A stretch of 52,943 nucleotides of DNA, taken from contig JAPLAA010000080.1 of the NCBI GenBank assembly GCA_026393475.1, positions 1-52,943 on the forward strand. The letters run 5' to 3'. This DNA comes from Actinomycetota bacterium (GTDB lineage Bacteria; Actinomycetota; Acidimicrobiia; Acidimicrobiales; Ilumatobacteraceae). Each line of letters begins with the position of its first letter. Position 1 is the stretch's first letter. The translations under genes were made by a program, and so were the position numbers. Below, one piece after another: positions 1 through 7,223 of the stretch. A model generated the notes under the pieces. That model saw nothing but the letters and a program-made list of their open reading frames with translations, ran no database searches and was not told the DNA's origin.

Positions 1-1
1 C

Positions 2-1459
2 ACGGTGGAGGCCGAGGTGCTCGACCTCGTCCGCGTGCTGCGCCAGGAGACCGATGCAGCCGTGCTGATGATCGCCCACAACCTGGGCATCATCCGCCAG
101 CTGTGCGACCGGGTGGGCGTCATGTACGCCGGCAAGGTCGTCGAGGAGGGCCCGAGCGCCCAGGTGTTCGACGATCCGCAGCACCCCTACACCGTGGGCC
201 TCCTGCGGTCGCTGCCGCGCCGTGGCATCCGCAAGACCGAGCAGGCGCTGTCCACCATCCCGGGCATCCTGCCGCTCATCGGCAGCGATCTGCCGACATG
301 CGTGTTCGTCGACCGCTGCCCGCTGGCCGACGAGACCTGCCGCACCGTCGTGCCGCCCGTCGTGCCCGTCGGCATCAACGGCGACCGGTACACCCGCTGC
401 CATCACCCCGACCGCATCATCGAGGTCGAGGAGAGCAAGCCGGGCGTCGACATCACCCTGCTCGCGCCATCGGACACGCAACCCGACGTGCTCGAGCTGA
501 GCCATGTGTCGAAGACCTTCAAGCAGCGCAACCAGTCGGTACCGGCCCTCGTCGACGTCGAACTCGGCCTCGCCGAAGGCGAGACGCTCGGCATCGTGGG
601 CGAATCGGGCTCCGGCAAGTCGACGCTCGCGAAGACGATGCTCGGCATCGAGTCGGCCGACTCCGGCGGTGTGGTCTCCCTCGACGGCCGCGCCGTGGCC
701 GCCGACACCGGCGGCCGATCCGCCGAGGACAAGCGCTCCATGCAGATGGTGTTCCAGAACCCCGACTCGGCGCTCAACCGGGCCTGGTCGGTGCGGCGCA
801 TCCTCATGCGCAGCGTCGAGAAGCTCACCGGCATCAAGGGCGAGGAGGCCAACAAGCGGGTCGAGACCCTCGCGGCGCACCTCCGGCTCACCCCGCGCCA
901 CCTCGACCTCAAGCCACGTCAGCTGTCGGGCGGCCTGAAGCAGCGCGTGGCGATCGCCCGTGCCTTCGCCGGCGACCCGAAGATCGTGGTGTGCGACGAG
1001 CCCACCTCGGCCCTCGACGTGTCGGTGCAGGCGGCGATCCTCAACCTGTTGGCCGACCTGCAGAGCGAGCAGCGCACCAGCTACGTGTTCATCACCCACG
1101 ACATGGGTGTGGTGCGCTACCTGGCCGATCGCATCGCGGTGATGTACCTCGGGCGCATCCAGGAGGTGGGCCCCACCGACGACGTCTTCCACGGGCCCAA
1201 CCACCCGTACACCGAGGCGCTGCTGTCGGCCATCCCGAGCGTCGACGGTGAGGAGAAGGTGCGCATCCGTCTCGACGGCGAGATCCCGAGCCCGGCCAAC
1301 CCGCCGTCGGGGTGCGTGTTCCATCCTCGCTGTCCTCGCGTGATGATGGGCATCTGCGACGTGACCGAGCCGCCGCTGGCCGAGGTGTCACCCGGGCACG
1401 CGATGCGGTGTCACATCCCGGTCGAGCAGCTCATCGAGCTGCAGCGCAAGCCCACCTGA
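2..1459 (+). CDS. Dipeptide/oligopeptide ABC transporter, fused double ATP-binding subunit (5' end missing)
   Basis: ATPase that powers uptake of peptides or related small solutes on the inner face of the membrane. The reading frame is open at the window edge, so the first Walker A and signature are outside. What remains of domain 1 is its H-loop (AHNLG) and an oligopeptide-type C-terminal extension with a Cys-rich stretch (HPYTVGLL, then paired Cys). A complete second ATPase follows: Walker A GESGSGKST, Q-loop VFQNPDS, signature LSGGLKQR, Walker B VVCDEPTSALD, H-loop ITHDMG, then a second HPYTEALL extension. This is the DppD-DppF type fused into one chain. The permease and binding-protein genes are presumably upstream, outside the window. 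The next gene is convergent. Function is clear from motifs; the substrate is not. Confidence 0.93.
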   Translation, partial: TVEAEVLDLVRVLRQETDAAVLMIAHNLGIIRQLCDRVGVMYAGKVVEEGPSAQVFDDPQHPYTVGLLRSLPRRGIRKTEQALSTIPGILPLIGSDLPTCVFVDRCPLADETCRTVVPPVVPVGINGDRYTRCHHPDRIIEVEESKPGVDITLLAPSDTQPDVLELSHVSKTFKQRNQSVPALVDVELGLAEGETLGIVGESGSGKSTLAKTMLGIESADSGGVVSLDGRAVAADTGGRSAEDKRSMQMVFQNPDSALNRAWSVRRILMRSVEKLTGIKGEEANKRVETLAAHLRLTPRHLDLKPRQLSGGLKQRVAIARAFAGDPKIVVCDEPTSALDVSVQAAILNLLADLQSEQRTSYVFITHDMGVVRYLADRIAVMYLGRIQEVGPTDDVFHGPNHPYTEALLSAIPSVDGEEKVRIRLDGEIPSPANPPSGCVFHPRCPRVMMGICDVTEPPLAEVSPGHAMRCHIPVEQLIELQRKPT

Positions 1460-1480
1460 CGGTCGAGGGATCGCCGGCGC

Positions 1481-1530
1481 GAACCGGTCACGTCAGGAAG
1501 CCGACGACGGCTCCCGACGGTGACCGGTTC
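1481..1530. repeat. Hairpin repeat, copy 1, on the 3' side of the sox operon
   Basis: Inverted repeat GAACCGGTCAC (1481-1491) / GTGACCGGTTC (1520-1530), perfect over 11 bp, or 12 bp if C1480 and G1531 are counted. The arms enclose a 28-nt loop that itself contains AGCCG-ACGA-CGGCT (1499-1512). The same architecture, with the same 28-nt loop length, recurs at 5740-5789. It lies between the convergent stops of the ABC gene and soxD, so it could act as a two-way terminator, but the second copy is not in a convergent gap. Confidence 0.8.
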
Positions 1531-1551
1531 GGCGCGCTGACGGTGAGGCGG

Positions 1552-1788
1552 TCAGTCGACGAAGCGGTCGATGCTGGTGTCGCGCGTGGCGGTGAGCCAG
1601 CGGTGGCACCCGGCATCGTGGAACCATCGCTCGGTCTGGACGCCGGCGACGTTGGTGAACATCCACACCTGGTCGAGGTCGCGTTCGAACGGGTCGGTGA
1701 TCGACTCGGGGGGCTGGGGGATCTCGCCGCCGAAGCGGAACTCCTCCACCGGTCGTGAGCCGCAGTTGGGGCACGTGATGATCAGCAT
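1552..1788 (-). CDS. soxD: Sarcosine oxidase delta subunit
   Basis: Small zinc-binding subunit of heterotetrameric sarcosine oxidase, a cytoplasmic enzyme that oxidatively demethylates sarcosine to glycine. The 78-residue product has the family's zinc site: Cys6-x2-Cys9 (TCPNCGSRP) and His57-x3-Cys61 (WFHDAGCHRW). Length is slightly below the usual 90-100 residues. The ATG overlaps the soxB stop by one base (TGATG), which fixes the start and implies translational coupling. It is the last gene of the sox operon. A longer in-frame ORF extends upstream, but it is only a shadow of soxB. Confidence 0.93.
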   Translation of the reverse strand: MLIITCPNCGSRPVEEFRFGGEIPQPPESITDPFERDLDQVWMFTNVAGVQTERWFHDAGCHRWLTATRDTSIDRFVD

Positions 1789-2996
1789 CAGCGGGTACCT
1801 GTCGATCCTTGGTCGGCCATGGCGTGATCGGCCGCGAAGCGACTGAGGGCGAACGGCTCGATCAGCTCGGGTGTGCGGCCCGTGGCGATCAACTCGGCCA
1901 TCGCCTCGCCGCCCGCCGGGATCGCCTTGAAGCCCCAGGTGCCCCAGCCGGTGGTGATCACGAACCCGTCGACATCCGTGAAGCCCATGATGGGGGAGAA
2001 GTCGGCCGACACGTCGCACCGGCCGGTCCACTGGCGCAGGATCTTCAGGTCGCGAACGAAGGGGAGCAGGTAGCTCATCTTGATCGCGTTGGCCTGGAGG
2101 AACTGGAACGACGACTGCAGCGAGTAGCTGGTCTCGCGGTCGTACTCGTGGCCGATCAGCATCTGCCCGCGGGCGGTCTGGCTGATGTAGCAGAGCAGTT
2201 CGGTGTCGCTGATGATCGGGCCGAACCCCTGGGCGTAGCCGTTGGTGACGAAGGCCTGGAGGGGATGGGTGCGCACCGGCAACCGCACGCCCGCATGGGC
2301 GGCGATCTGGCTGACGTTGCCGCCGACGGCGCTCATCACGACCCCGGCGGAGATGTCGCCCGTGGCCGTTCGCACGCCGACCACGCGGTCGCCGTCGCGG
2401 ATGAGTCCGGTGACCGGCGTGTTCTGCAGCACGTGGACGCCGCGTTGCATCGCACCCTGCGCGTACGCCCACACCACACGGTCGTGGCGGGCGGTGGACG
2501 CGGGGATGTGATAGCTGGCGCCGAGCACCGGGTAGCGACCGCCACCCGACAGGTCGAGCTGGGGCACGAGCGCCTTGATCTCGGTCGGATCGACGAGCAC
2601 GGTCTCGGCGCCGCACGCGGTGTTGAGCATCGCCCGCGCACGTTCGTTGCGCATGGCGGACTCGGTGTGTGCCAGCCAGAGCAGACCCTTGGTGGCATGC
2701 ATGATCCAGCAGCCGGTCTCCTGCTCGAGCGTCGAGTACAGGTCGAGGCTGTGCTGGTAGAACCGGATCGACTCGGGGATGCCGTAGTTGGCCCGGATGA
2801 TCGTGGTGTTGCGGCCCGAGTTGCCGGAACCGATGTAGTCGGCCTCGAGCACGGCGACGTTGGTGATGCCGTGCTGCGTGGCGAGGTAGTAGGCGGTCGC
2901 GAGGCCGTGGCCGCCGCCGCCGATGATGACGACGTCGTAGCTCGACTTCGGCTCGTGCCAGGTGAGCTCGAGCAGGGTCTCGACGAACTCGTTCAT
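1788..2996 (-). CDS. soxB: Sarcosine oxidase beta subunit
   Basis: Catalytic flavin subunit (402 aa, typical length) that dehydrogenates the N-methyl group of sarcosine. An N-terminal Rossmann FAD site VVIIGGGGHGLATAYYL starts near residue 22. The motif TARHDRVVWAYA carries the His that, in characterised enzymes, binds FMN covalently. The downstream half is the D-amino-acid-oxidase-like substrate domain ending near GWGTWGFK. The start is the ATG at 2996, which overlaps the soxG stop as ATGA. A longer frame reaching 3188 would run into soxG and is rejected. It sits between soxG and soxD in one coupled operon. Confidence 0.95.
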   Translation of the reverse strand: MNEFVETLLELTWHEPKSSYDVVIIGGGGHGLATAYYLATQHGITNVAVLEADYIGSGNSGRNTTIIRANYGIPESIRFYQHSLDLYSTLEQETGCWIMHATKGLLWLAHTESAMRNERARAMLNTACGAETVLVDPTEIKALVPQLDLSGGGRYPVLGASYHIPASTARHDRVVWAYAQGAMQRGVHVLQNTPVTGLIRDGDRVVGVRTATGDISAGVVMSAVGGNVSQIAAHAGVRLPVRTHPLQAFVTNGYAQGFGPIISDTELLCYISQTARGQMLIGHEYDRETSYSLQSSFQFLQANAIKMSYLLPFVRDLKILRQWTGRCDVSADFSPIMGFTDVDGFVITTGWGTWGFKAIPAGGEAMAELIATGRTPELIEPFALSRFAADHAMADQGSTGTR

Positions 2997-3427
2997 GCGC
3001 GCATCCGCCTCGTGTCCTGCTTCTTGACGCTCTCGGCGAACGCCGGGAGTCGGAACCGCTCGACCACCTCGTGGGCGAAGCCGCTCGACACCACGAGCAG
3101 CACCCGGTCGTGCTCGAACCACAGCTTCACCGGCAGACCTGCAGCCATGCCCTGGGCGAGCGCAGGGCGTTCCGTCGGCAACGGCCATTCGACGTGGCGG
3201 GCGACCAGGTCGTCGAACTCGGGGTACGAGAGGCCCCAGCCGACGAACGCGGTCTCGCGTTCGACGATGGCGTGCTCGTCGGGCACCTCGGCCACGACCG
3301 CGCCGAACGCGATCACCTCGTCGTGGGCGATGCGGAACACGACCACGTCGCCCTCGAACCAGGCGTGGTCGAGTGCGTCGGGGGTGGCGACGACACGCAG
3401 GCCGTCGAGTCGTTCAGGCGCGTGCAC
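2993..3427 (-). CDS. soxG: Sarcosine oxidase gamma subunit
   Basis: Non-catalytic gamma subunit (144 aa) related to the GcvT fold, needed to assemble the heterotetramer. Sequence conservation in this family is low; assignment rests on the motif FRIAHDEVIAFGA, the size, and its place between soxA and soxB. Two GTG codons lie six bases apart (3433 and 3427). A GGAGG box ends directly at the first and six bases before the second, so 3427 has the better spacing and was chosen. The gene overlaps the soxA 3' end by 14 nt and the soxB start by 4 nt. The order A-G-B-D differs from the B-D-A-G order of many sox operons. Confidence 0.8.
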   Translation of the reverse strand: MHAPERLDGLRVVATPDALDHAWFEGDVVVFRIAHDEVIAFGAVVAEVPDEHAIVERETAFVGWGLSYPEFDDLVARHVEWPLPTERPALAQGMAAGLPVKLWFEHDRVLLVVSSGFAHEVVERFRLPAFAESVKKQDTRRMRA

Positions 3428-5582
3428 GTGCACCCTCCGGGTCGTAGAACGGGGTGTGGGCAACGGTGGCCGGACGGCCGTCGATCGTGACCGTGTCGGC
3501 CCACGGTTCGTGCTTCTGCCAGCCGAGCATGACGGCCGTGCCGAGGATCGGCGAGGTGAACGTGGACGCCACGTGGCCGACGATGCGGTCGCCGACATAG
3601 ATGGGCGCACCCTCGGTGGGTGCCGGTCCGTCCATCGTGAACCCGAACAGGCGGCGCCGGTCGGGCAGGTCGGCGGTACGGGCGAGCGCCGTGCGACCGA
3701 TGAAGTCGGGCTTGTCCATCTTCACCGCCCAGTCCATGTTCAGCCGGCGCGGCGTCGAGTCGAGTTCGGTGTCCATGCCGACGATCACGTGACCCTTCTC
3801 GAGCCGCAGCGCGAACAGCGCCTGCAGTCCGTGCGGGGTGATGTTCATGTCGCGGCCGGCTTCCATGAGCGCCTGCCACAGCTCGACCGAGTGCGCCACC
3901 GGGTGGTGCAGCTCGAAGCTCGCCTCGCCCGTGAACGACAGGCGCATGATGTGGCAGTCGATGCCCGCGACGGCGGCGTGACGGTGCTGGAGGAACTTCG
4001 GCGGCTCGGCCACCCCCACCCGCTGCAACAGCGCACCGGCGAGCGGACCGGTGACGTTGATGGCGCCGTGGGAGATCGTGCGGTCCATGATCCGCACGTC
4101 GAGGCCCCACGTGTCGATCCAGTCGCGCACCCAGGCCTCGGCGAACGCGGCGCCGCCGGACGTGAAGGTGAGGACGAACCGGTCGTCACTCTCGCGGCAG
4201 ACCATGCCGTCGTCGATCAGGTGGCCGCGCTCGTTGAGCAGCAGCACGTAGCGGCTGCGACCGGGGCGGATGTCGGCGATCGTGGTGGGGTAGAGGCGCT
4301 CGAGCGCCTCGACCACGTCGGGTCCGGTCACGATCATCTTGCCGAGCGTCGACACGTCGCCGAGCGACACGCCTTCGCGCACCGCCCAGTACTCGCGCAT
4401 GGCGTCGCCGTAGTTCCACGGACGCCACCAGCCGCCGAAACGATCCATCTGCGCGCCGAGCTTCAGGTGCTCGTCGTGCAGAGCGCTGCGCCGGAACGGA
4501 TCGAGGAACACGTCGGCGGCGGCCTCGGCGATCGTGAGCTGACGCGACGCCGGACGGCCGGTGAACGGTGCCGCCTCGACGCCCTGCTTGTCGCTGACGA
4601 ACGAGCGCAGGTGCGGCATGCACACCCCGCCCTGACAGGTGCCGGTGCCGCACAGCGCGGCCCGCTTCACGAGCTCGAGGTGCTGGAAGCCCTTGTCCCA
4701 CACCATCTGCAGGTCGCCGACGGTGATCTTCGAACAGGGGCACACGAACCCGTCGACGGGAGCCGGCGGAAGATCGAAGCGCTGCGCTGCCGGGCCGACC
4801 ACGCGGACGTTGGGATCGCTCACCATGCGGGCGAGCAGGTCGCGCGGTGCCTTGGTGCGACTGGCGACGATCGCCGTGTCGCAGGCCTCGGTGCGGCCGT
4901 CGGCGAAGACGACCCGGCTCACCCGACCGTCGTCGCCTTCGAAGCGGGCGAGCTCGGCGATGTCGACCGTGACGGTGGTCCCGAGGTCGACGCCCTTGCT
5001 GCGCAACAGGTCGGCGGCACCGGCGAGGACGATGCCGCGGAGCATGTTGCCCTCGCACACCGGGTGCACCTCGGCGGCACCGGTGGCGATGACGACCTCA
5101 TGGGCGTGCACGTGGAGCATGTGCTCCGGCGTGCGGACCACCACGAGCGGGCCCGGGTAGACGCCGACCACGTCGTCGCCGTTGCCCGAGTCGAGCACGA
5201 GCACCTCGCGCCCGTCGGCGCGGAGACGGGCGGCCTCGGCCGTGCCGGACTCACCGGCGCCGATGACCGCGACGTCGACGTGGCGTCGGTGCACCTCGAC
5301 GCCGGCGTGGACCGGTGATTGAACTGGGTTCTTCGGGGCGTCGAGCTGCAGCGGGGGTCCGCCGACGGCCGGGTGCCGACGCACACGCAGCCCCGGCCGG
5401 GCCGGGGTGAGGCAGGTGCGGGTGAACGGCACGCCGTCGACGTCGGCCGAGCAGTTGCCGCAGTCACCGGTGAGGCACAGCGCGCCCCCGTGCTGCGGGT
5501 GCTGCCCCGACCGCACCACCGCCACGGCCACTGAATCGCCGTCGACGAAGTCGACCGGCTGATCATCGAGAGCGAAGCGCAT
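3414..5582 (-). CDS. soxA: Sarcosine oxidase alpha subunit, short form with two Fe-S sites
   Basis: Large subunit that takes the methyl group to tetrahydrofolate and holds the NAD/FAD-type nucleotide domain. Domains: N-terminal ferredoxin-like region with Cys36-x4-Cys41-x2-Cys44-x12-Cys57; nucleotide-binding IGAGESG at 107-113; a BFD-like iron-sulfur segment (CPCSKIT ... CGTGTCQGGVC) near 285-330; and a GcvT/aminomethyltransferase domain from about residue 370 to the end. At 722 aa it is clearly shorter than the roughly 950-1000 aa of classical SoxA, mainly in the central nucleotide domain. A full plant-type [2Fe-2S] motif is also unusual here. It is the first gene of the operon; a TAGTGT -10 box lies 9 nt before the ATG inside a dyad (see 5582-5597). 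Confidence 0.88.
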   Translation of the reverse strand: MRFALDDQPVDFVDGDSVAVAVVRSGQHPQHGGALCLTGDCGNCSADVDGVPFTRTCLTPARPGLRVRRHPAVGGPPLQLDAPKNPVQSPVHAGVEVHRRHVDVAVIGAGESGTAEAARLRADGREVLVLDSGNGDDVVGVYPGPLVVVRTPEHMLHVHAHEVVIATGAAEVHPVCEGNMLRGIVLAGAADLLRSKGVDLGTTVTVDIAELARFEGDDGRVSRVVFADGRTEACDTAIVASRTKAPRDLLARMVSDPNVRVVGPAAQRFDLPPAPVDGFVCPCSKITVGDLQMVWDKGFQHLELVKRAALCGTGTCQGGVCMPHLRSFVSDKQGVEAAPFTGRPASRQLTIAEAAADVFLDPFRRSALHDEHLKLGAQMDRFGGWWRPWNYGDAMREYWAVREGVSLGDVSTLGKMIVTGPDVVEALERLYPTTIADIRPGRSRYVLLLNERGHLIDDGMVCRESDDRFVLTFTSGGAAFAEAWVRDWIDTWGLDVRIMDRTISHGAINVTGPLAGALLQRVGVAEPPKFLQHRHAAVAGIDCHIMRLSFTGEASFELHHPVAHSVELWQALMEAGRDMNITPHGLQALFALRLEKGHVIVGMDTELDSTPRRLNMDWAVKMDKPDFIGRTALARTADLPDRRRLFGFTMDGPAPTEGAPIYVGDRIVGHVASTFTSPILGTAVMLGWQKHEPWADTVTIDGRPATVAHTPFYDPEGARARA

Positions 5583-5597
5583 AGTGTCCGCACACTA
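5582..5597 (-). promoter_or_regulatory. Leaderless -10 box and dyad at the soxA start
   Basis: Perfect 6-bp dyad TAGTGT-CCGC-ACACTA. On the minus strand the outer arm is a TAGTGT hexamer (5597-5592, TANNNT type) nine bases before the soxA ATG, and the inner arm touches the start codon. A repressor bound here would cover both the -10 and the start. The same hexamer precedes the MttB-family gene at 11347. Confidence 0.5.
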
Positions 5598-5739
5598 ACC
5601 CACCCCCGGATCCATTCACCGCACGATCGTTCTGCGAATCCCGCGACGGAAGAGCCCTCTCCCGGACGATGTCCTGGTCGCGCATCGTCTCGCACGGCGA
5701 GCAGATCCGCGTCCAGATCCGACGGAACAGCCGGACCAG

Positions 5740-5789
5740 GAACTGGTCACGGCAGGAAGGTGATGTCGGGTTCCAGCGGTGACCGGTTC
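5740..5789. repeat. Hairpin repeat, copy 2, on the 5' side of the sox operon
   Basis: Arms GAACTGGTCAC (5740-5750) and GTGACCGGTTC (5779-5789) pair through one G-U, around a 28-nt loop. It is in the same orientation as the copy at 1481-1530, with 10/11 and 11/11 arm identity, 19 of 28 loop positions identical, and a conserved GGCG immediately after the right arm. It lies in the 224-nt gap 5583-5806, which holds no gene that I can see. Confidence 0.8.
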
Positions 5790-5806
5790 GGCGAGCGACG
5801 GCGTCG

Positions 5807-6115
5807 TCAGCCGGCCGACCGCTGCTGCATGTTCTCCTCGATGATCCGTTCCATCGCACCGCGCTGGCGCTTGAACACCATCGGCACAAGGATCGCGAAC
5901 CAGAGGCCGGCGAAGGCGACCACGGCGCTGCCGGCGATCGCCATCGGCATGTCGACGGCGCCGTCGACGCTGTTCCCGACCCGACGGTCGCTGCGGCTGA
6001 CCAGGTGGGCGATCGAGTGCTCGAGCGCCCAGTCGCGGGCCGGCGTCGCCAGGAGGACGAGCATCCCGATGGCGTAGACGGCCATCAGGCCGCCGATGAT
6101 CTGCATCTGCTTCAT
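5807..6115 (-). CDS. Hypothetical two-helix membrane protein
   Basis: A 102-residue protein of unknown function. Two hydrophobic segments are visible: near residues 5-24 (IIGGLMAVYAIGMLVLLA) and near 58-80 (MAIAGSAVVAFAGLWFAIL). They are separated by a charged loop (SRSDRR) and followed by a basic/acidic tail (FKRQRGAMERIIEENM). Third-position GC bias matches the surrounding genes, which supports it being real. It stands alone between the sox operon and the nitroreductase, transcribed in the same direction. I recognise no family. Confidence 0.6.
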   Translation of the reverse strand: MKQMQIIGGLMAVYAIGMLVLLATPARDWALEHSIAHLVSRSDRRVGNSVDGAVDMPMAIAGSAVVAFAGLWFAILVPMVFKRQRGAMERIIEENMQQRSAG

Positions 6116-6177
6116 GCCATCAGCATGCGCTCAGGGCCCTGGTGAGGGCTGAGTAGGTGGTACGGACCCGTTCCGGC

Positions 6178-6203
6178 GGGGTACGCAACCGGGGTACGCA
6201 ACC
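6178..6203. repeat. 13-bp tandem duplication
   Basis: Two perfect adjacent copies of GGGGTACGCAACC (6178-6190 and 6191-6203) in the 103-nt gap between two minus-strand genes. Nothing else is recognised in this gap. Confidence 0.9.
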
Positions 6204-6218
6204 GTGGCCGGGCAGCGA

Positions 6219-6887
6219 TCAGACGAAGCGGGCCCAGTCGTCGAGCGGCATCCGCTCGCTGCGCAGGGCGTTCACGGGCGCGTCGGGGTTCGGATGACCG
6301 ATCGACACACCGCAGAACAGCATCTCGTCGTCGGGGGCACCGACGAAGCCGGCGATCGCACCGTGACGCACCGACCAGTACTCCTGCGCACAGGTCGCCA
6401 GTCCCCGCTCGACGGCGAGCAGCATGAAGGTCTGCAGGAACATGCCGAGGTCGCTCCACTGCGGCGGGCCCATCTGGCGGTCGACGAAACAGAAGATCGC
6501 GGCAGGAGCCCCGAAGAAATCGCCGTTGCGGGCGAACTGGGTGAGCCGGGCCGTCTTGTCCTCACGCGGGATGCCCAGCAGCGCGTACATCTGCTCGCCG
6601 ACCGTGAACCGGTTGGTGCGGTACGGCTCGGTGAGGCTCTTCGGGTAGATGTCGTACTCGGGCGACTCGATCGGCGGCTGCGACGGCAGGTGCTCGCGCA
6701 GCCGGGTCATCGACTCACCGTTCACCACGTACACCCGCCACGGCTGCACGTTGCCGCCGCTCGGCGCCCGCGCCGCATCGGAGAGCAGGTCGCGCATCAC
6801 CTGGTCGTCGATGGGCGTGTCGAGGAAGTCGCGGATGGACGAGCGACGGTTCACGGCATCGGTGACCGACATCGGGTTCTGATTCAT
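6219..6887 (-). CDS. Nitroreductase-family flavoprotein
   Basis: FMN-dependent NAD(P)H oxidoreductase of the nitroreductase fold, 222 aa, normally a cytoplasmic dimer. The N-terminal NRRSSIRDF and SDAARAPSGGNVQPWRVYVV match the FMN-phosphate and ring contacts of the family; the C-terminal VSIGHPNPDAPVN is the usual end motif. The physiological substrate cannot be read from sequence. The ATG at 6887 is chosen because a TACGGT -10 hexamer ends 7 nt before it, the leaderless arrangement seen repeatedly in this window. A later Met (MSVTDAVNRR) is the alternative start. It is monocistronic and divergent from the membrane protein at 6942. Confidence 0.88.
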   Translation of the reverse strand: MNQNPMSVTDAVNRRSSIRDFLDTPIDDQVMRDLLSDAARAPSGGNVQPWRVYVVNGESMTRLREHLPSQPPIESPEYDIYPKSLTEPYRTNRFTVGEQMYALLGIPREDKTARLTQFARNGDFFGAPAAIFCFVDRQMGPPQWSDLGMFLQTFMLLAVERGLATCAQEYWSVRHGAIAGFVGAPDDEMLFCGVSIGHPNPDAPVNALRSERMPLDDWARFV

Positions 6888-6894
6888 GGCGAGG

Positions 6895-6900
6895 ACCGTA
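6895..6900 (-). promoter_or_regulatory. -10 box TACGGT for the nitroreductase
   Basis: TANNNT hexamer ending 7 nt upstream of the ATG at 6887, spacing consistent with a leaderless transcript. Confidence 0.45.
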
Positions 6901-6941
6901 GCGTCACACGACCCACGTGGCATTCCCCGTCGGAAGGGTGC

Positions 6942-7223
6942 ATGATCTCCTCCATGGCCCACGACGACACCGACGCGGCGATCGGCTACCTCACCGTCCA
7001 CCAGTTCGTCCGACGGGGCGCCCGTGCTGGCGTGGAGTCCGTCAAGCCCGGGACGCTGCGGGGAGCGGTGCCGGTGCTCGCGTGGCTCGCGACCGTGATC
7101 GGTCTGGTCCTGTTCGGCCGGGCGTTCGCGCCCTCGCTCGGCCTGCTCTGGCTGGTGCTGGCGCTCGCGATCATGCTGCCCGTCGCCGCCCGGTGGCCCG
7201 AGCGGCGACGGCGTCAACGCTGA
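6942..7223 (+). CDS. Hypothetical two-helix membrane protein
   Basis: 93-residue protein of unknown role. After a polar N-terminus (AHDDTDAAIGYLTVHQF) come two hydrophobic segments (AVPVLAWLATVIGLVLFG, then LGLLWLVLALAIMLPVAA) and an Arg-rich tail (RWPERRRRQR) that would stay in the cytoplasm. The ATG at 6942 is preferred because GGAAGGG lies just upstream; the in-frame ATG at 6954 has no Shine-Dalgarno. Its stop abuts the stop of the convergent gene at 7224 with no bases between. Confidence 0.55.
   Translation: MISSMAHDDTDAAIGYLTVHQFVRRGARAGVESVKPGTLRGAVPVLAWLATVIGLVLFGRAFAPSLGLLWLVLALAIMLPVAARWPERRRRQR

Noticed and set aside
1809..5318. Very long plus-strand open frame opposite the sox operon
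   Set aside because: It is antisense to four well-supported genes; its sequence is Arg/His/Gly/Ala-rich with no family motif, as expected from GC bias.
5583..5739. Riboswitch or small RNA upstream of soxA
   Set aside because: No conserved riboswitch core could be recognised, and the -10 box 9 nt before the ATG leaves no room for a leader.
1481..5789. The sox operon as an insertion sequence or composite transposon
   Set aside because: The flanking hairpins are direct copies, but no transposase or integrase gene and no target duplication is visible.
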